A DNA stretch of 63,253 bases, from the NCBI GenBank assembly GCA_902590845.1, contig CACIYJ010000004.1, positions 1 through 63,253 of the forward strand, written 5' to 3'. Position numbers and translations under genes: made by a program. Of the stretch, positions 8,111 through 19,048 are shown in pieces. This DNA is from an uncultured Pelagibacteraceae bacterium. GTDB lineage: Bacteria > Pseudomonadota > Alphaproteobacteria > Pelagibacterales > Pelagibacteraceae. Every line of letters begins with the position of its first letter. Positions within the stretch are counted from its first letter, which is position 1. A model generated the notes under the pieces. That model was not told the DNA's origin and did no database searches. It saw only the letters and a program-made list of their open reading frames with translations.

Positions 8111-8796
8111 TGAGAAAACACTCTAAAAGATACAAAACACTTCTTAAATCGATTGTTAAGGATAAAAAAGTAGAATTAAAAGAAATAATTGATTTAGTTA
8201 AAAAAAATTCAACAACAAAATTTAATGAGTCTATTGATGTATCTTTAAGAATAAATCTGAAGCAATCTAAAGGTGGCGATTTAAGTTTGAGAACTGTTGT
8301 TAAGTTACCAAATGGATCTGGCAAAAAAAGCAAAGTTGCAGTATTGTGTGAACCAGACAAAATTGCAGAAGCCAAAAAAAGCGGTGCAGAAATCGTTGGT
8401 TCAGATGACCTAATTGAAAAAATTAGTGCAGGTAAATTTGATTTTACAAAATTAGTTTGCACTCCTGCTATGATGGGAAAAATTGGTAAACATGGAAAAG
8501 TTTTAGGACCAAAAGGATTAATGCCTAATCCTAAATTAGGAACTGTTACAAATGATATTATAAAAACCGTTAAAGATATTAAGACAGGACTAGTTGAAAT
8601 TAGAAATGATAAAGATGGTAATTTAGCATCTACAATTGGAAGAAAAAGTTTTTCAAATGAACAATTATTAGAAAATTACAGGCATTTTGTTGATTCAGTA
8701 AAAAAAGAAAAACCTGATACCATTAAAGGTGAATTTATAAAAAATATTTTTATAACTTCTACAATGGGTATTTCTTATAAAATTAGAGCTAAATAA
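8110..8796 (+). CDS. rplA: 50S ribosomal protein L1
   Basis: A 228-residue protein, the normal length for L1 when started at the ATG at 8110; an in-frame extension upstream reads through rplK and is not real. It carries the conserved MMGKIGKHGKVLGPKGLMPNPK-like region at about 120-140. It forms the mobile L1 stalk that moves deacylated tRNA through the E site. In many bacteria L1 represses its own rplKA mRNA; no copy of its target is obvious in the short upstream space here. Confidence 0.97.
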   Translation: MRKHSKRYKTLLKSIVKDKKVELKEIIDLVKKNSTTKFNESIDVSLRINLKQSKGGDLSLRTVVKLPNGSGKKSKVAVLCEPDKIAEAKKSGAEIVGSDDLIEKISAGKFDFTKLVCTPAMMGKIGKHGKVLGPKGLMPNPKLGTVTNDIIKTVKDIKTGLVEIRNDKDGNLASTIGRKSFSNEQLLENYRHFVDSVKKEKPDTIKGEFIKNIFITSTMGISYKIRAK

Positions 8797-8798
8797 TT

Positions 8799-9311
8799 AT
8801 GATGAATAAAGAAGCTAAGAAAAATTATGTAGAAGAAATGAAAAAGAATTTTTCATCTAACGAGTCAGTTATGATAGCTCAATATCAAGGATTAAATGTT
8901 AATGAGCTAGACGAACTAAGAAAACAACTTCGAGAAAAAGGAATTCTTTTTAAGATTACAAAAAATAGAATTACAAAAATTGCAATTAAAGAAACTCCAG
9001 TAAAAGATTTAGAAAAATATTTTACAGGCCCGACTGCAGCAGCAATTTCTTCAGATCCAATTTCAACAGCAAAAATTTTAACTAAATTTGCTAAATCTCA
9101 CGATAAGTTAAAAATTGTAGCTGGATTTATGGATGGCAAGGTTTTAGACCAGAAAGAAGTGGCTATAATCGCCACACTACCTTCGCTTGAAGAAGCTAGG
9201 GCCAAAATTGTTGGAATTTTAGCATCTCCAGCTCAAAAATTAGTAAGTATTTTGCTTGCACCTGGCTCAAAAATTGCTAATTTAGCGCGCGCAAAGAGTT
9301 TAAAAAATTAA
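8799..9311 (+). CDS. rplJ: 50S ribosomal protein L10
   Basis: A 170-residue protein. The N-terminal rRNA-binding domain has LNELDELRKQLRE-like and KITKNRI segments, the middle has GPTAAAIS, and the C-terminal helix (residues about 130-170) is the platform for L7/L12 dimers. The start is ATG at 8799, with a second ATG directly after it. Only 2 bases separate it from rplA, so the long L10 leader that regulates rplJL in E. coli has no room here. Confidence 0.96.
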   Translation: MMNKEAKKNYVEEMKKNFSSNESVMIAQYQGLNVNELDELRKQLREKGILFKITKNRITKIAIKETPVKDLEKYFTGPTAAAISSDPISTAKILTKFAKSHDKLKIVAGFMDGKVLDQKEVAIIATLPSLEEARAKIVGILASPAQKLVSILLAPGSKIANLARAKSLKN

Positions 9312-9326
9312 TTCATAGGATCCAAC

Positions 9327-9698
9327 ATGGCAGACTTAAATAAAATTATAGATGAGTTATCAACTTTAACAGTTGTTGAAGCAGCTGAACTTTCTAAACA
9401 ATTAGAAGAAAAATGGGGAGTAACAGCAGCAGCACCAGTTGCAGCAGCACCAGCTGGAGGAACGGCAGCACCAGCAGGTGAAGAAAAATCAGAATTTTCA
9501 CTTTTCTTAGCAGCAGCCGGAGATAAAAAAATTAATGTTATTAAAGAAGTAAGAGCAATAACAGGTTTAGGATTAAAAGAAGCAAAAGATTTAGTTGAAG
9601 GCGCACCAAAAGAGATTAAAGGCGGTGTAGCTAAAAAAGAAGCTGAAGAATTCAAGAAAAAACTTGAAGCAGCCGGAGCTAAAGTAGAATTAAAGTAA
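9327..9698 (+). CDS. rplL: 50S ribosomal protein L7/L12
   Basis: A 123-residue stalk protein. Residues 1-30 form the dimerisation domain, about 33-53 an Ala/Pro/Gly-rich hinge, and the rest the C-terminal domain with [19 protein letters not shown], which recruits translation GTPases. AGGA at 9317-9320 is a good ribosome-binding site. It is followed by the 62-base spacer before rpoB, which holds a terminator-like hairpin. Confidence 0.98.
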   Translation: MADLNKIIDELSTLTVVEAAELSKQLEEKWGVTAAAPVAAAPAGGTAAPAGEEKSEFSLFLAAAGDKKINVIKEVRAITGLGLKEAKDLVEGAPKEIKGGVAKKEAEEFKKKLEAAGAKVELK

Positions 9699-9700
9699 AT

Positions 9701-9756
9701 AAAATTTAAGACTAAATTTTACTGTGCCATAAAAAGTTCAGTAGAATTTTTTTATT
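9701..9756 (+). promoter_or_regulatory. Attenuator-like structure in the rplL-rpoB spacer
   Basis: Bases 9714-9724 can pair with 9739-9749 in an 11-bp stem with one G-U pair, a 14-base loop, and the U-rich run TTTTATTATTA behind it, the layout of a weak intrinsic terminator. Upstream, AAAATTTA (9701-9708) can pair with TAAATTTT (9713-9720) in an 8-bp all-A/T hairpin that uses the left arm of the first stem, so the two exclude each other. E. coli has a known partial terminator in the same spacer. That this one acts the same way is inference; all stems are AT-rich and modest in strength. Confidence 0.5.
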
Positions 9757-9760
9757 ATTA

Positions 9761-12700
9761 ATGCAATTATCTTTTACTCAAAAGAAAAATATTAGAAAAA
9801 ATTTTGGCAAACTTGTTGAAGGTTTGTCAATTCCTAATCTTATAGAAGTACAAAAAAACTCATATACTGAATTTCTAGAGTCTAAAACTCTAGAAGATCA
9901 GATGAGCGATCTGTCAAAAGGTATTGAGAAGGTTTTTAAAAGCATTTTTCCTATAGAGGATGGAACTGAAAGATCTACGCTTGAATATATTTCTTATAAA
10001 TTAGAGAAGCCAAAATTTGATGTTATAGAATGTAAACAAAGAAGCCTTTCGTATTCAGCAGCACTTAAAGCAAATCTAAGGTTAGTTGTTTATGAAATTG
10101 ATGTTGAAAATAACACTAAACAGATTCTTTCAGCAAAAGAACAAGAAGTTTTTATTGGTGATTTACCATTAATGACTCCAAGCGCAACTTTTATAACAAA
10201 TGGAGTAGAAAGAGTTGTTGTCAATCAAATGCATAGGAGTCCTGGTGTTTTCTTTGATCATGACAAGGGAAAAACTCACGCAAGCGGAAAACTTTTATTT
10301 AATTGTAGAATTATTCCAGGAAGAGGATCTTGGCTCGATTTTGAATTTGACCCAAAAGATATTTTATATTTTAGAATAGATAGAAAGAAAAAATTACCAA
10401 TTACTTCAATTTTATTTGCATTAGGTTTTTCAAAAGAAAAAATTATTAATACATTTTATTCAACTAACAAATATATATTTAACCCTGAAAAAAAAATGTG
10501 GATTACAGATTTTAATCCAGAAAATTACAAAAGACCTATAAAATTATCATATGATTTAATTGACTCAAAAAATAATAAAAAGATACTTTTAAAAGGTGAA
10601 AAGCTTAATTTTATTATAGCAAAAAAACTTCAAGAAAAAGGTTTGCAGTCCATATTAATTTCTAACGACCAAATAGTTGGAAAATATATTTCTAATACTA
10701 TCAAAGATAAAAATGGAGAAGATTTAATTAAAGCAGGTTTTGATATAACTGAAGAAAATCTAGAGAAAATCATCAATATAGAAGTAAAAAATCTTGATAT
10801 AGTAAATATTGATCCAATTAATAAAGGCCCTTATTTATTAGAAACGCTTAAAATAGATAAAAACTCTAACAAAAATGAATCCTTAAATGACATCTATAAA
10901 GTTCTAAGACCCGGCGAAGCCCCTTCGTTAGAAGTGGCTGAAGAAATATTTAACAATCTTTACTTTAAAAAAGAACGTTACGATCTTTCGGAAGTTGGTA
11001 GAGTAAAACTTAATTCAAAGTTAAATTTAAAAAACAGTGATAAAAAAACAATATTAAGCACAGAGGATATAGTTGCTATTATTCAATTTATGCTTGATTT
11101 GAGAGACGGTAAAGGCGAGGTTGATGATATTGATCACCTAGGAAATAGAAGAGTAAGATCAGTTGGGGAACTTGTTGAAAATCAATTTAGAATAGGTCTT
11201 TTAAGAATGGAAAGAACGGTTAAGGAAAAAATGTCAACTTTTCTTGAAATTGAGTCCGCAATGCCACAAGATTTAATAAACGCAAAACCTATAACTACAT
11301 CATTAAAAGATTTTTTTGCCACTTCACAACTTTCTCAATTTATGGATCAAACAAATCCATTATCTGAAATAACTCATAAAAGAAGAGTTTCTGCATTAGG
11401 TCCAGGAGGTTTAACTCGAGAAAGAGCTGGTTTTGAAGTAAGAGATGTTCATCCAACACATTACGGAAGAATTTGTCCAATTGAGACCCCAGAGGGTCCA
11501 AATATTGGATTGATTAATAGTTTAGCTACATATTGCAGAGTAAATAAGTTTGGTTATATAGAAAGTCCTTATAAAAAAGTTGTAAATGGAAAAGTTACTT
11601 CTGAAATTAAATATTTGTCAGCAATTGAAGAAGAAAAATATACAATTGCCCAGGCTAATTCTTCTATTAAAAGCAATGGATCTTTCGAAGAAGAGTTAGT
11701 TGCATGCAGAAAAAATCTTAACTTTGAATTATCAAACAGAGAAAGTATTGATTTTATTGATGTATCTCCTAAACAATTAGTATCGGTTGCTGCAGCTTTA
11801 ATTCCTTTTTTAGAGAACGATGATGCAAACAGAGCATTAATGGGTTCAAACATGATGAGACAAGCTGTGCCTTTGCTGAAGCCAGAATCCCCATTAGTAG
11901 GAACAGGAATAGAGTCAGATGTTGCTTTAGATTCAGGAGTCACAATTGTTGCAAAAAGAAATGGATTAGTTGATAAGATTGACGGAAAAAGAATTGTTGT
12001 AAAAGTAACTGACGTTACGGATTTATCTCAATCTGCAGTAGATATTTATAATCTCTCTAAATTTCAGAGATCAAATCAAAATACTTGTATTAATCAAAAA
12101 CCATTAGTTAAGGTTGGAGATCAAATTAAAAAAGGAGATATAATAGCCGATGGGCCCGCAACTAAACTTGGTGAATTAGCATTAGGAAAAAATGTAACTG
12201 TAGCTTTTATGCCATGGCAAGGCTACAATTTTGAAGACTCAATATTAATTTCAGAAAGATGTGTAACAGATGATGTTTTTACCTCTGTTCATATTGAAGA
12301 ATACGAGTCAATGGCTCGTGATACCAAATTAGGAGCAGAAGAGATCACAAGAGATATTCCAAATGTTAGCGAAGAAAGCTTGAGAAACCTAGATGAGTCT
12401 GGGATTGTATATGTTGGAGCCGAAGTTAAACCTGGAGATATATTAGTTGGAAAGGTAACACCTAAAAGTGAAACTTCCTCAAGCCCCGAAGAAAAATTAT
12501 TAAGATCAATTTTTGGTGAAAAAGCAACTGATGTAAGAGATTCTTCGTTGAAATTACCATCGGGAAGCACTGGCGTTGTTATAGATGTAAGAGTTTTTAA
12601 TAGACATGGAATCGAAAAAGATGAGAGGTCAGTCGCAATAGAAAGAGCAGAAATTGAATCAGTTCAAGAAGATAAAAAAGTTGAAGAAGAAATATTAAAT

Positions 12701-13852
12701 AGAAATATAAAACTTAGAGCAATAGATTTATTAAACAATCAAAGCATTAACAAACAATACAAAGAACTTAAATCAGGAACTACATTAAATAAGAATGATT
12801 TTGAAAATTTAACTTTAAAAGATCTTTGGAAACTTTCTTTTGAAAAAGAAGAATTAAACAAGAATTTAGAAAAATTAAAAAATCAATTTGATAATGCCTC
12901 AGAAGATATAAAAATAAGATTTGAAGACAAAGTTGGAAAAATTCAACAAGGCGATGACTTATTACCAACAGTAATGAAAGTTGTAAAAGTGTTTGTTGCC
13001 GTAAAAAGAAGATTAATGCCTGGAGACAAGATGGCAGGCAGACATGGCAACAAGGGCGTAGTTAGTAAAATTGTTCCAGTCGAAGATATGCCTTATATGA
13101 GCAGCGGGAAACCAGTAGATATTGTATTAAACCCTCTTGGAGTACCAAGCCGAATGAATGTGGGTCAAATCTTAGAGACTCATTTAGGTTGGTCATGCTC
13201 TGAACTTGGAGAGAAAATTAAAACTTATTTAAAAGATTTTGATTCTCAAATTGAGAAAATAAAAAATGAGTTAAAAAATATTTATGGAAAAAAATATTAT
13301 GAGGAAATTATTTCTAAATTATCAAAAAAAGAAATAGCAGAACTAGTAGAAAATATTTCAAATGGCGTACCTATTTCAACTCCAGTTTTTGATGGTGCAA
13401 GCACTAAAGATATTACAGAAATGTTAGATCTGGCAAAACTACCAAATTCTGGTCAGACAAACTTATGGAACGGTCAAACAGGTGAAAAATTTGATAGACC
13501 TGTAACTGTTGGAATAATCTATATGTTAAAACTAAATCACTTGGTTGAAGATAAGATACATGCTAGATCTACAGGACCTTATAGTTTGGTTACACAACAA
13601 CCTCTTGGTGGAAAAGCTCAACTTGGAGGTCAAAGATTTGGCGAAATGGAAGTTTGGGCATTAGAAGCATACGGAGCATCTTACACATTACAAGAAATCC
13701 TTACCGTTAAATCGGATGATGTCGCTGGTAGAACTAAGGTTTACGAAACAATTGTAAAAGGAAACAATAATTTTGAGTCTGGTGTTCCTGAATCATTTAA
13801 CGTTTTAGTTAAAGAAATTAGGGCATTAGGTTTAAATATTGAATTAAATTAA
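9761..13852 (+). CDS. rpoB: DNA-directed RNA polymerase subunit beta
   Basis: A 1363-residue subunit, near the usual alphaproteobacterial length. The rifampicin-pocket region [19 protein letters not shown] starts at about residue 517 and is close to the E. coli sequence, followed by [20 protein letters not shown] and [12 protein letters not shown]. The C-terminal region holds [16 protein letters not shown] and the [27 protein letters not shown] clamp segment. No Shine-Dalgarno sequence is visible before the ATG, where the leader is nearly all A/T. It is separated from rpoC by one base and is not fused to it. Confidence 0.99.
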   Translation: MQLSFTQKKNIRKNFGKLVEGLSIPNLIEVQKNSYTEFLESKTLEDQMSDLSKGIEKVFKSIFPIEDGTERSTLEYISYKLEKPKFDVIECKQRSLSYSAALKANLRLVVYEIDVENNTKQILSAKEQEVFIGDLPLMTPSATFITNGVERVVVNQMHRSPGVFFDHDKGKTHASGKLLFNCRIIPGRGSWLDFEFDPKDILYFRIDRKKKLPITSILFALGFSKEKIINTFYSTNKYIFNPEKKMWITDFNPENYKRPIKLSYDLIDSKNNKKILLKGEKLNFIIAKKLQEKGLQSILISNDQIVGKYISNTIKDKNGEDLIKAGFDITEENLEKIINIEVKNLDIVNIDPINKGPYLLETLKIDKNSNKNESLNDIYKVLRPGEAPSLEVAEEIFNNLYFKKERYDLSEVGRVKLNSKLNLKNSDKKTILSTEDIVAIIQFMLDLRDGKGEVDDIDHLGNRRVRSVGELVENQFRIGLLRMERTVKEKMSTFLEIESAMPQDLINAKPITTSLKDFFATSQLSQFMDQTNPLSEITHKRRVSALGPGGLTRERAGFEVRDVHPTHYGRICPIETPEGPNIGLINSLATYCRVNKFGYIESPYKKVVNGKVTSEIKYLSAIEEEKYTIAQANSSIKSNGSFEEELVACRKNLNFELSNRESIDFIDVSPKQLVSVAAALIPFLENDDANRALMGSNMMRQAVPLLKPESPLVGTGIESDVALDSGVTIVAKRNGLVDKIDGKRIVVKVTDVTDLSQSAVDIYNLSKFQRSNQNTCINQKPLVKVGDQIKKGDIIADGPATKLGELALGKNVTVAFMPWQGYNFEDSILISERCVTDDVFTSVHIEEYESMARDTKLGAEEITRDIPNVSEESLRNLDESGIVYVGAEVKPGDILVGKVTPKSETSSSPEEKLLRSIFGEKATDVRDSSLKLPSGSTGVVIDVRVFNRHGIEKDERSVAIERAEIESVQEDKKVEEEILNRNIKLRAIDLLNNQSINKQYKELKSGTTLNKNDFENLTLKDLWKLSFEKEELNKNLEKLKNQFDNASEDIKIRFEDKVGKIQQGDDLLPTVMKVVKVFVAVKRRLMPGDKMAGRHGNKGVVSKIVPVEDMPYMSSGKPVDIVLNPLGVPSRMNVGQILETHLGWSCSELGEKIKTYLKDFDSQIEKIKNELKNIYGKKYYEEIISKLSKKEIAELVENISNGVPISTPVFDGASTKDITEMLDLAKLPNSGQTNLWNGQTGEKFDRPVTVGIIYMLKLNHLVEDKIHARSTGPYSLVTQQPLGGKAQLGGQRFGEMEVWALEAYGASYTLQEILTVKSDDVAGRTKVYETIVKGNNNFESGVPESFNVLVKEIRALGLNIELN

Positions 13853-13853
13853 T

Positions 13854-16800
13854 ATGGAAAAAAATTTAACAAAAAAATTTGAAAATCAAAATTTAGTTCC
13901 AGAAAATAATTTTGATAGTATTAAAATTACTTTAGCGAGCCCAGAAAAAATTAAGTCCTGGTCTTATGGTGAGATAAAAAAACCAGAAACTATAAATTAT
14001 AGAACATTTAGACCAGAAAAAGATGGTCTATTTTGTTCAAGAATATTTGGCCCAGTAAAAGACTACGAATGTCTTTGTGGAAAATATAAACGTATGAAAT
14101 TTAGAGGGATTATTTGTGAGAAATGCGGAGTAGAAGTAACAAAATCAAATGTTAGAAGAGAAAGAATGGGTCATATAGATCTTGCTTGTCCCGTAGCTCA
14201 TATTTGGTTTTTAAAGTCATTACCAAGCCGAATATCATTAGCAATAGATATGAAACTCAAAGAAGTGGAAAAGGTTTTATATTTTGAAAGTTTTATTGTG
14301 ATTGAACCAGGACTAACTACTTTAAAAAAAGGTCAATTGTTATCTGAAGAAGCTTTAGTTAAAGCTCAAGATGAATTTGGTGAGGATGCTTTTTCAGCTG
14401 GAATAGGAGCAGAATCTGTAAGAGAGATTCTGGTTAATCTAGATCTTAAAAAAGAGCAGAAAAAACTAAGAGACTCATTGTCTGAAATTAAATCTAAAGT
14501 AACAGAAGAAAGAACAATCAAAAGATTAAAATTAATTGAGTCATTTGTGTTATCAGGAAATAAACCTGAATGGATGATTTTAACTTCTGTTCCTGTGATA
14601 CCGCCTGAACTAAGGCCGCTTGTACCTTTAGATGGAGGTAGATTTGCTACATCAGATTTAAATGATTTATATAGAAGAGTTATTAATAGAAACAATCGTT
14701 TAAAAAGATTATTAGATCTTAAAGCTCCAGATATTATTGTAAGAAATGAAAAAAGAATGCTTCAAGAGTCAGTCGATGCATTATTTGACAATGGAAGAAG
14801 AGGAAGAGTAATAACAGGAACAGGTAAAAGACCTCTTAAATCTTTAGCCGAGATGCTTAAAGGCAAACAAGGTAGATTTAGACAAAATTTATTAGGAAAA
14901 AGAGTTGATTATTCGGGAAGATCAGTGATTGTAGTTGGACCTGAATTAAAATTACATCAGTGTGGTTTACCAAAAAAAATGGCTTTGGAACTATTTAAAC
15001 CTTTTTTGTATGCAAGGTTAGATAAATTAGGATTAGCAACAACAATTAAACAAGCAAAGAGATTGGTAGAAAAAGAAAAAAGTGAAGTATGGGATTCATT
15101 AGAACATATAATTAGAGAACACCCCATTTTGTTAAACAGAGCTCCAACTTTACACAGACTCGGAGTCCAGGCCTTTGAAGCAAAACTTATTGAAGGTAAC
15201 GCTATAGAATTACATCCTTTAGTTTGTGCTGCGTTCAATGCAGATTTTGATGGCGATCAAATGGCTGTTCATATTCCATTAAGTTTAGAAGCTCAATTAG
15301 AAGCTAGAGTTTTAATGATGTCAACAAACAATATTCTAAGTCCTTCAAACGGGAAACCAATTATTGTACCGAGCCAAGATATTGTTTTGGGAATATATTA
15401 TTTATCTCAAGCAGATGAAAATGATAAAAAACCAAAAGGTATTTTTTCTGGAGTAGAAGAAATTGAACAGGCATTAGAAAGTAAATCAATCAGCTTACAT
15501 TCAAAAATTGTTTCAATTTTTAAAACAATAAATGAAAATGGCTCAACTAAAATTGAAAAATATACTAGCACAGCCGGTAGATTCTTATTAGCAAACGTTT
15601 TACCTATTAATCACAATATAAAATTTAGCTTGATTAATAGATTGTTAACTAAAAAAAATGTTTCAGAAGTTATAGATACTATTTTTAGATTTTGTGGACA
15701 AAAAGAAACGGTAATTTTTTGCGATAGAATTAAAACTCTTGGATTTAAGCATGCGTTTAAAGCGGGTATTTCTTTTGGTAAAGATGATTTATTAATTCCT
15801 AAAACTAAAGAAGATTTAATAAATAACACCAAGAAAAAAATAGAAGAATATGAAAAACAATATTCAGATGGTTTAATTACCAGAGGAGAGAAGTACAATA
15901 AAGTAGTAGATATATGGTCTAAATGCACAGATACAGTTGCGAATGAAATGATGAAAGAAATTTCTTCAGCTGAGAAAATTTACGAAAATGATAGAATAGA
16001 AACAAACTCAGTTTATATGATGGCTGATTCCGGCGCGAGAGGCTCACAAGCACAAATGAAACAATTAGCAGGAATGAGAGGACTAATTGCGAAGCCATCA
16101 GGTGAAATTATTGAAACACCTATAATTTCCAATTTTAAAGAAGGATTATCTGTATTAGAATATTTTAACTCAACGCATGGAGCAAGAAAAGGCTTAGCTG
16201 ATACTGCTTTAAAAACAGCTAACTCAGGTTATCTTACAAGAAGACTTTGTGATGTTGCTCAGGATGTGCAAGTTACCAAAGCAGAATGTGATCCTAAGAA
16301 AAGATCATCAGTAACTATTTCTGAAATTATTGAAGGAGGAAATATTTTAGTTAGTTTATCAGAAAGAGTTCTTGGTAGAGTTATAGCAGAAGATATAAAA
16401 AATCCTGTGACAGGTGAAATAATTATAAAAAAAGATAAATTGATAGATGAGTTTGATTGTGAAAAAATTGATGCTGCAGGAGTTAAATCGGTAAATGTTT
16501 ATTCTGTTATCACTTGCGCTTCTACTAGAGGTGTCTGTCAAGTTTGTTATGGCAGAGATCTTGCTAGAGGAAAATTAGTTAGTATTGGTGAAGCAGTTGG
16601 GATGATCGCAGCCCAATCTATCGGGGAACCAGGAACACAATTAACAATGAGAACTTTTCACGTTGGTGGTACAGCGCAGATTAAAGAGGAGTCACAGATA
16701 GTTTCTCAAACAAAAGGTAAATTAAATATAATAAATAAGAATCTTATTGAAGACTCTAAGAAAAATATAATTGTTATGGGTCGAAACACTCAGTTAAGCA

Positions 16801-18032
16801 TCGAAGATGAGAGCGGAAGACAATTAGCAATATATAAAGTTAACTATGGTTCAAAATTATTTTTTAAAGATGGTAGTATGATAGATAAAGGAAAAAAAAT
16901 AGCCGAATGGGATCCTTATACACTACCTGTAATTGCTGAAACAGGCGGTATTGTTAACTATATGGATTTAACAGAAGGAACTTCATTAACAGAAACATTA
17001 GATGATGCTACAGGTTTATCATCCAAATCAGTTACAGATTGGAAATCATTATCTAAAAACTCTGAATTAAAACCTCGTATTACTCTTAGAAATGATAAAG
17101 GTGAAATTATTAAAAAAGCAGATGGAAATGAAGCAAGATATTATTTAGTTCCAGATACTATTTTATCTGTAAAAGATGGTCAGAAAATTTCTGCCGGAGA
17201 TGTATTGGCAAGATTACCCAAAGAAACATCTAAAACAAAAGATATTACTGGCGGTTTACCAAGAGTGGCTGAATTATTTGAAGCAAGGAAACCAAAAGAT
17301 AGCGCAATTATAGCTGAGAATGATGGAGTTATAGAATTTGGAAAAGAAGTAAGAGGTAAACAAAAAATTTCTATTGTTGCTTCAAACGGTGAAACTTCAA
17401 ATTATTTAATTCCAAAAGGAAAACATGTTAATTTTAACCAGGGAGAAAAAATTAAAAAAGGTGAATATTTACTTGATGGAGCCCCATTACCACACGATAT
17501 TTTAAGAGTATTAGGTGTTGAGAAATTAACAGAGTATTTTGTAACTGAAGTTCAAGAAGTTTATAGACTTCAAGGCGTTGTAATTAATGATAAACATATA
17601 GAAACAATAGTAAGACAAATGTTAAAAAGAGTAGAAATTAAAGATCCAGGAGACTCAGCGCTATTGTCAGGCGAAGTAATAGACTTACTTGATATCAATA
17701 AAATTAATGATGAGTTAAGAAAAGAGAAAAAGAAACCCGCTGTTTTTGAGAGAGTTTTGTTAGGTATTACAAAAGCTTCTCTACAGACAAATTCATTTAT
17801 ATCTGCAGCTTCATTTCAAGAAACTACTAGAGTGCTTACAGATGCCTCAATTAAAGGTAAAACAGATACATTGGAAGGTTTAAAAGAAAATGTAATTGTT
17901 GGAAGATTAGTTCCAGCAGGGACAGGTCTTACAAAGATTGACTGGGATAAGCAGGCTAAGGAACAAGATAAAATTAGATTAGAAGAACTTAAAAAACAAG
18001 AGCTAGAAACCGCACCAACAGCTACTGAATAG
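13854..18032 (+). CDS. rpoC: DNA-directed RNA polymerase subunit beta'
   Basis: A 1392-residue subunit. The N-terminal zinc ribbon has CLCGKYKR and ICEKCGVEV, then the conserved RERMGHI segment. The catalytic [12 protein letters not shown] lies at about residues 461-472, with the three magnesium-binding Asp intact. The second zinc site is seen as CDP and [17 protein letters not shown]. The trigger-loop region ([20 protein letters not shown]) is complete. The start is one base after the rpoB stop. It ends the rpl-rpo unit; a 163-base spacer with a new promoter-like signal follows. Confidence 0.99.
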   Translation: MEKNLTKKFENQNLVPENNFDSIKITLASPEKIKSWSYGEIKKPETINYRTFRPEKDGLFCSRIFGPVKDYECLCGKYKRMKFRGIICEKCGVEVTKSNVRRERMGHIDLACPVAHIWFLKSLPSRISLAIDMKLKEVEKVLYFESFIVIEPGLTTLKKGQLLSEEALVKAQDEFGEDAFSAGIGAESVREILVNLDLKKEQKKLRDSLSEIKSKVTEERTIKRLKLIESFVLSGNKPEWMILTSVPVIPPELRPLVPLDGGRFATSDLNDLYRRVINRNNRLKRLLDLKAPDIIVRNEKRMLQESVDALFDNGRRGRVITGTGKRPLKSLAEMLKGKQGRFRQNLLGKRVDYSGRSVIVVGPELKLHQCGLPKKMALELFKPFLYARLDKLGLATTIKQAKRLVEKEKSEVWDSLEHIIREHPILLNRAPTLHRLGVQAFEAKLIEGNAIELHPLVCAAFNADFDGDQMAVHIPLSLEAQLEARVLMMSTNNILSPSNGKPIIVPSQDIVLGIYYLSQADENDKKPKGIFSGVEEIEQALESKSISLHSKIVSIFKTINENGSTKIEKYTSTAGRFLLANVLPINHNIKFSLINRLLTKKNVSEVIDTIFRFCGQKETVIFCDRIKTLGFKHAFKAGISFGKDDLLIPKTKEDLINNTKKKIEEYEKQYSDGLITRGEKYNKVVDIWSKCTDTVANEMMKEISSAEKIYENDRIETNSVYMMADSGARGSQAQMKQLAGMRGLIAKPSGEIIETPIISNFKEGLSVLEYFNSTHGARKGLADTALKTANSGYLTRRLCDVAQDVQVTKAECDPKKRSSVTISEIIEGGNILVSLSERVLGRVIAEDIKNPVTGEIIIKKDKLIDEFDCEKIDAAGVKSVNVYSVITCASTRGVCQVCYGRDLARGKLVSIGEAVGMIAAQSIGEPGTQLTMRTFHVGGTAQIKEESQIVSQTKGKLNIINKNLIEDSKKNIIVMGRNTQLSIEDESGRQLAIYKVNYGSKLFFKDGSMIDKGKKIAEWDPYTLPVIAETGGIVNYMDLTEGTSLTETLDDATGLSSKSVTDWKSLSKNSELKPRITLRNDKGEIIKKADGNEARYYLVPDTILSVKDGQKISAGDVLARLPKETSKTKDITGGLPRVAELFEARKPKDSAIIAENDGVIEFGKEVRGKQKISIVASNGETSNYLIPKGKHVNFNQGEKIKKGEYLLDGAPLPHDILRVLGVEKLTEYFVTEVQEVYRLQGVVINDKHIETIVRQMLKRVEIKDPGDSALLSGEVIDLLDINKINDELRKEKKKPAVFERVLLGITKASLQTNSFISAASFQETTRVLTDASIKGKTDTLEGLKENVIVGRLVPAGTGLTKIDWDKQAKEQDKIRLEELKKQELETAPTATE

Positions 18033-18066
18033 ATAGTTTGAATACTAATAAAATATTCAATAAATA

Positions 18067-18094
18067 TTGACTTTTACAATTCCAATGCTAGTTT
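18067..18094 (+). promoter_or_regulatory. Putative sigma-70 promoter of the str operon
   Basis: TTGACT at 18067-18072 stands 16 bases before TAGTTT at 18089-18094, which is preceded by TGC at 18086-18088 in the extended -10 position. Transcription would begin near 18101, giving a leader of about 95 bases before rpsL. A TTGACT with a 16-base spacer recurs at two other gaps in this window. Confidence 0.5.
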
Positions 18095-18101
18095 ACGGCA
18101 C

Positions 18102-18189
18102 ATTTTGAATGTTAGAAGTAAGGCACTTTGTAGCCTTAAACACTAACTAAAAAAGCGCTATTAGGCTATCTTTACTTCCATTTCAAAAT
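18102..18189 (+). promoter_or_regulatory. Structured leader upstream of rpsL with two competing folds
   Basis: Fold 1 is nested: ATTTTGAA (18102-18109) with TTCAAAAT (18182-18189), GAAGTAA (18115-18121) with TTACTTC (18172-18178), and TAGCCT (18131-18136) with AGGCTA (18163-18168). It spans from the expected transcription start to 6 bases before the rpsL ATG. Fold 2 is a local hairpin: GTTAG (18111-18115) with CTAAC (18143-18147), enclosing AAGGC (18120-18124) with GCCTT (18133-18137). The folds share bases and exclude each other. Such a layout is typical of ribosomal-protein autoregulatory leaders; the ligand is unknown. All pairings were read by eye. Confidence 0.5.
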
Positions 18190-18195
18190 ATTATT

Positions 18196-18567
18196 ATGCC
18201 AACAATTAATCAGTTGATTAAAAAAAGTAGAATTAAACCAATTGCTCGGAATAAAGTTCCAGCTTTAGAGCGTCAACCTTTAAAGCGTGGTGTTTGCGTA
18301 AAGGTTTATACTACAACTCCTAAAAAACCAAACTCTGCACTAAGAAAAGTTGCAAGAGTAAGATTATCAAATGGTTTTGAAGTTACTGCTTACATTCCAG
18401 GAGAAGGACATAATTTGCAAGAGCACTCAGTTGTTTTATTGAGAGGTGGGAGAGTTAAAGATTTACCAGGAGTTCGTTATCATATTTTAAGAGGTAACTT
18501 AGATACCCAAGGTGTAACAAATCGTAAAAAAAGAAGATCTTTATACGGAACCAAGAAACCTAAATAA
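18196..18567 (+). CDS. rpsL: 30S ribosomal protein S12
   Basis: A 123-residue decoding-site protein of normal length. It has the invariant [12 protein letters not shown] segment (about 40-51; Lys43 is the position tied to streptomycin resistance in other bacteria and is the wild-type Lys here) and the [10 protein letters not shown] segment near the C-terminus. No Shine-Dalgarno sequence is visible before the ATG; the space is A/T only and lies beside the leader structure described separately. First gene of the str block. Confidence 0.98.
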   Translation: MPTINQLIKKSRIKPIARNKVPALERQPLKRGVCVKVYTTTPKKPNSALRKVARVRLSNGFEVTAYIPGEGHNLQEHSVVLLRGGRVKDLPGVRYHILRGNLDTQGVTNRKKRRSLYGTKKPK

Positions 18568-18571
18568 TATT

Positions 18572-19042
18572 ATGTCACGAAAAAGAAAAGCACCTATTAG
18601 AAAAGTTTATCCAGACCCTAAATTTCATTCTGAAATTGTTTCTAAATTCATAAACTCTATTATGTATGATGGCAAAAGATCTACAGCAGAAAAAATTCTA
18701 TATGATGCTCTAGATAAAATTAAATCAAAAAATAATGAAGATCCATTAAAAGTTTTTAATACAGCAATTAGCAATGTTAAACCTAATTTAGAATGCAGAT
18801 CTAGAAGAGTTGGAGGCGCTACTTATCAAGTGCCTGTTGAGGTGAAATCAAAAAGAGGGCAAGCTTTAGCTTTAAGATGGTTAATGGATGCTACTAGAAA
18901 AAGAAAAGATAAAACAATGGCTGACAAATTATATGCAGAAATTTTAGACGCATCACAAAATAAAGGATCAGCAATTAAAAAAAGAGAAGATACACATAAA
19001 ATGGCAGAGTCTAACAAAGCTTTTGCACATTTTAGATGGTAA
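18572..19042 (+). CDS. rpsG: 30S ribosomal protein S7
   Basis: A 156-residue primary 16S rRNA-binding protein that organises the head of the small subunit. The N-terminal [17 protein letters not shown] and the central [13 protein letters not shown] loop are characteristic. It starts 4 bases after rpsL, so the S7-binding rpsL-rpsG spacer that mediates feedback in E. coli is absent here, which may shift control to the rpsL leader. Confidence 0.98.
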   Translation: MSRKRKAPIRKVYPDPKFHSEIVSKFINSIMYDGKRSTAEKILYDALDKIKSKNNEDPLKVFNTAISNVKPNLECRSRRVGGATYQVPVEVKSKRGQALALRWLMDATRKRKDKTMADKLYAEILDASQNKGSAIKKREDTHKMAESNKAFAHFRW

Positions 19043-19048
19043 AAAAAT

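Noticed and set aside
18038-18060. TTGAATA/TATTCAA hairpin after rpoC as an intrinsic terminator
   Set aside because: The 7-bp stem is almost all A/T and is not followed by a T run, so it is not a convincing terminator.
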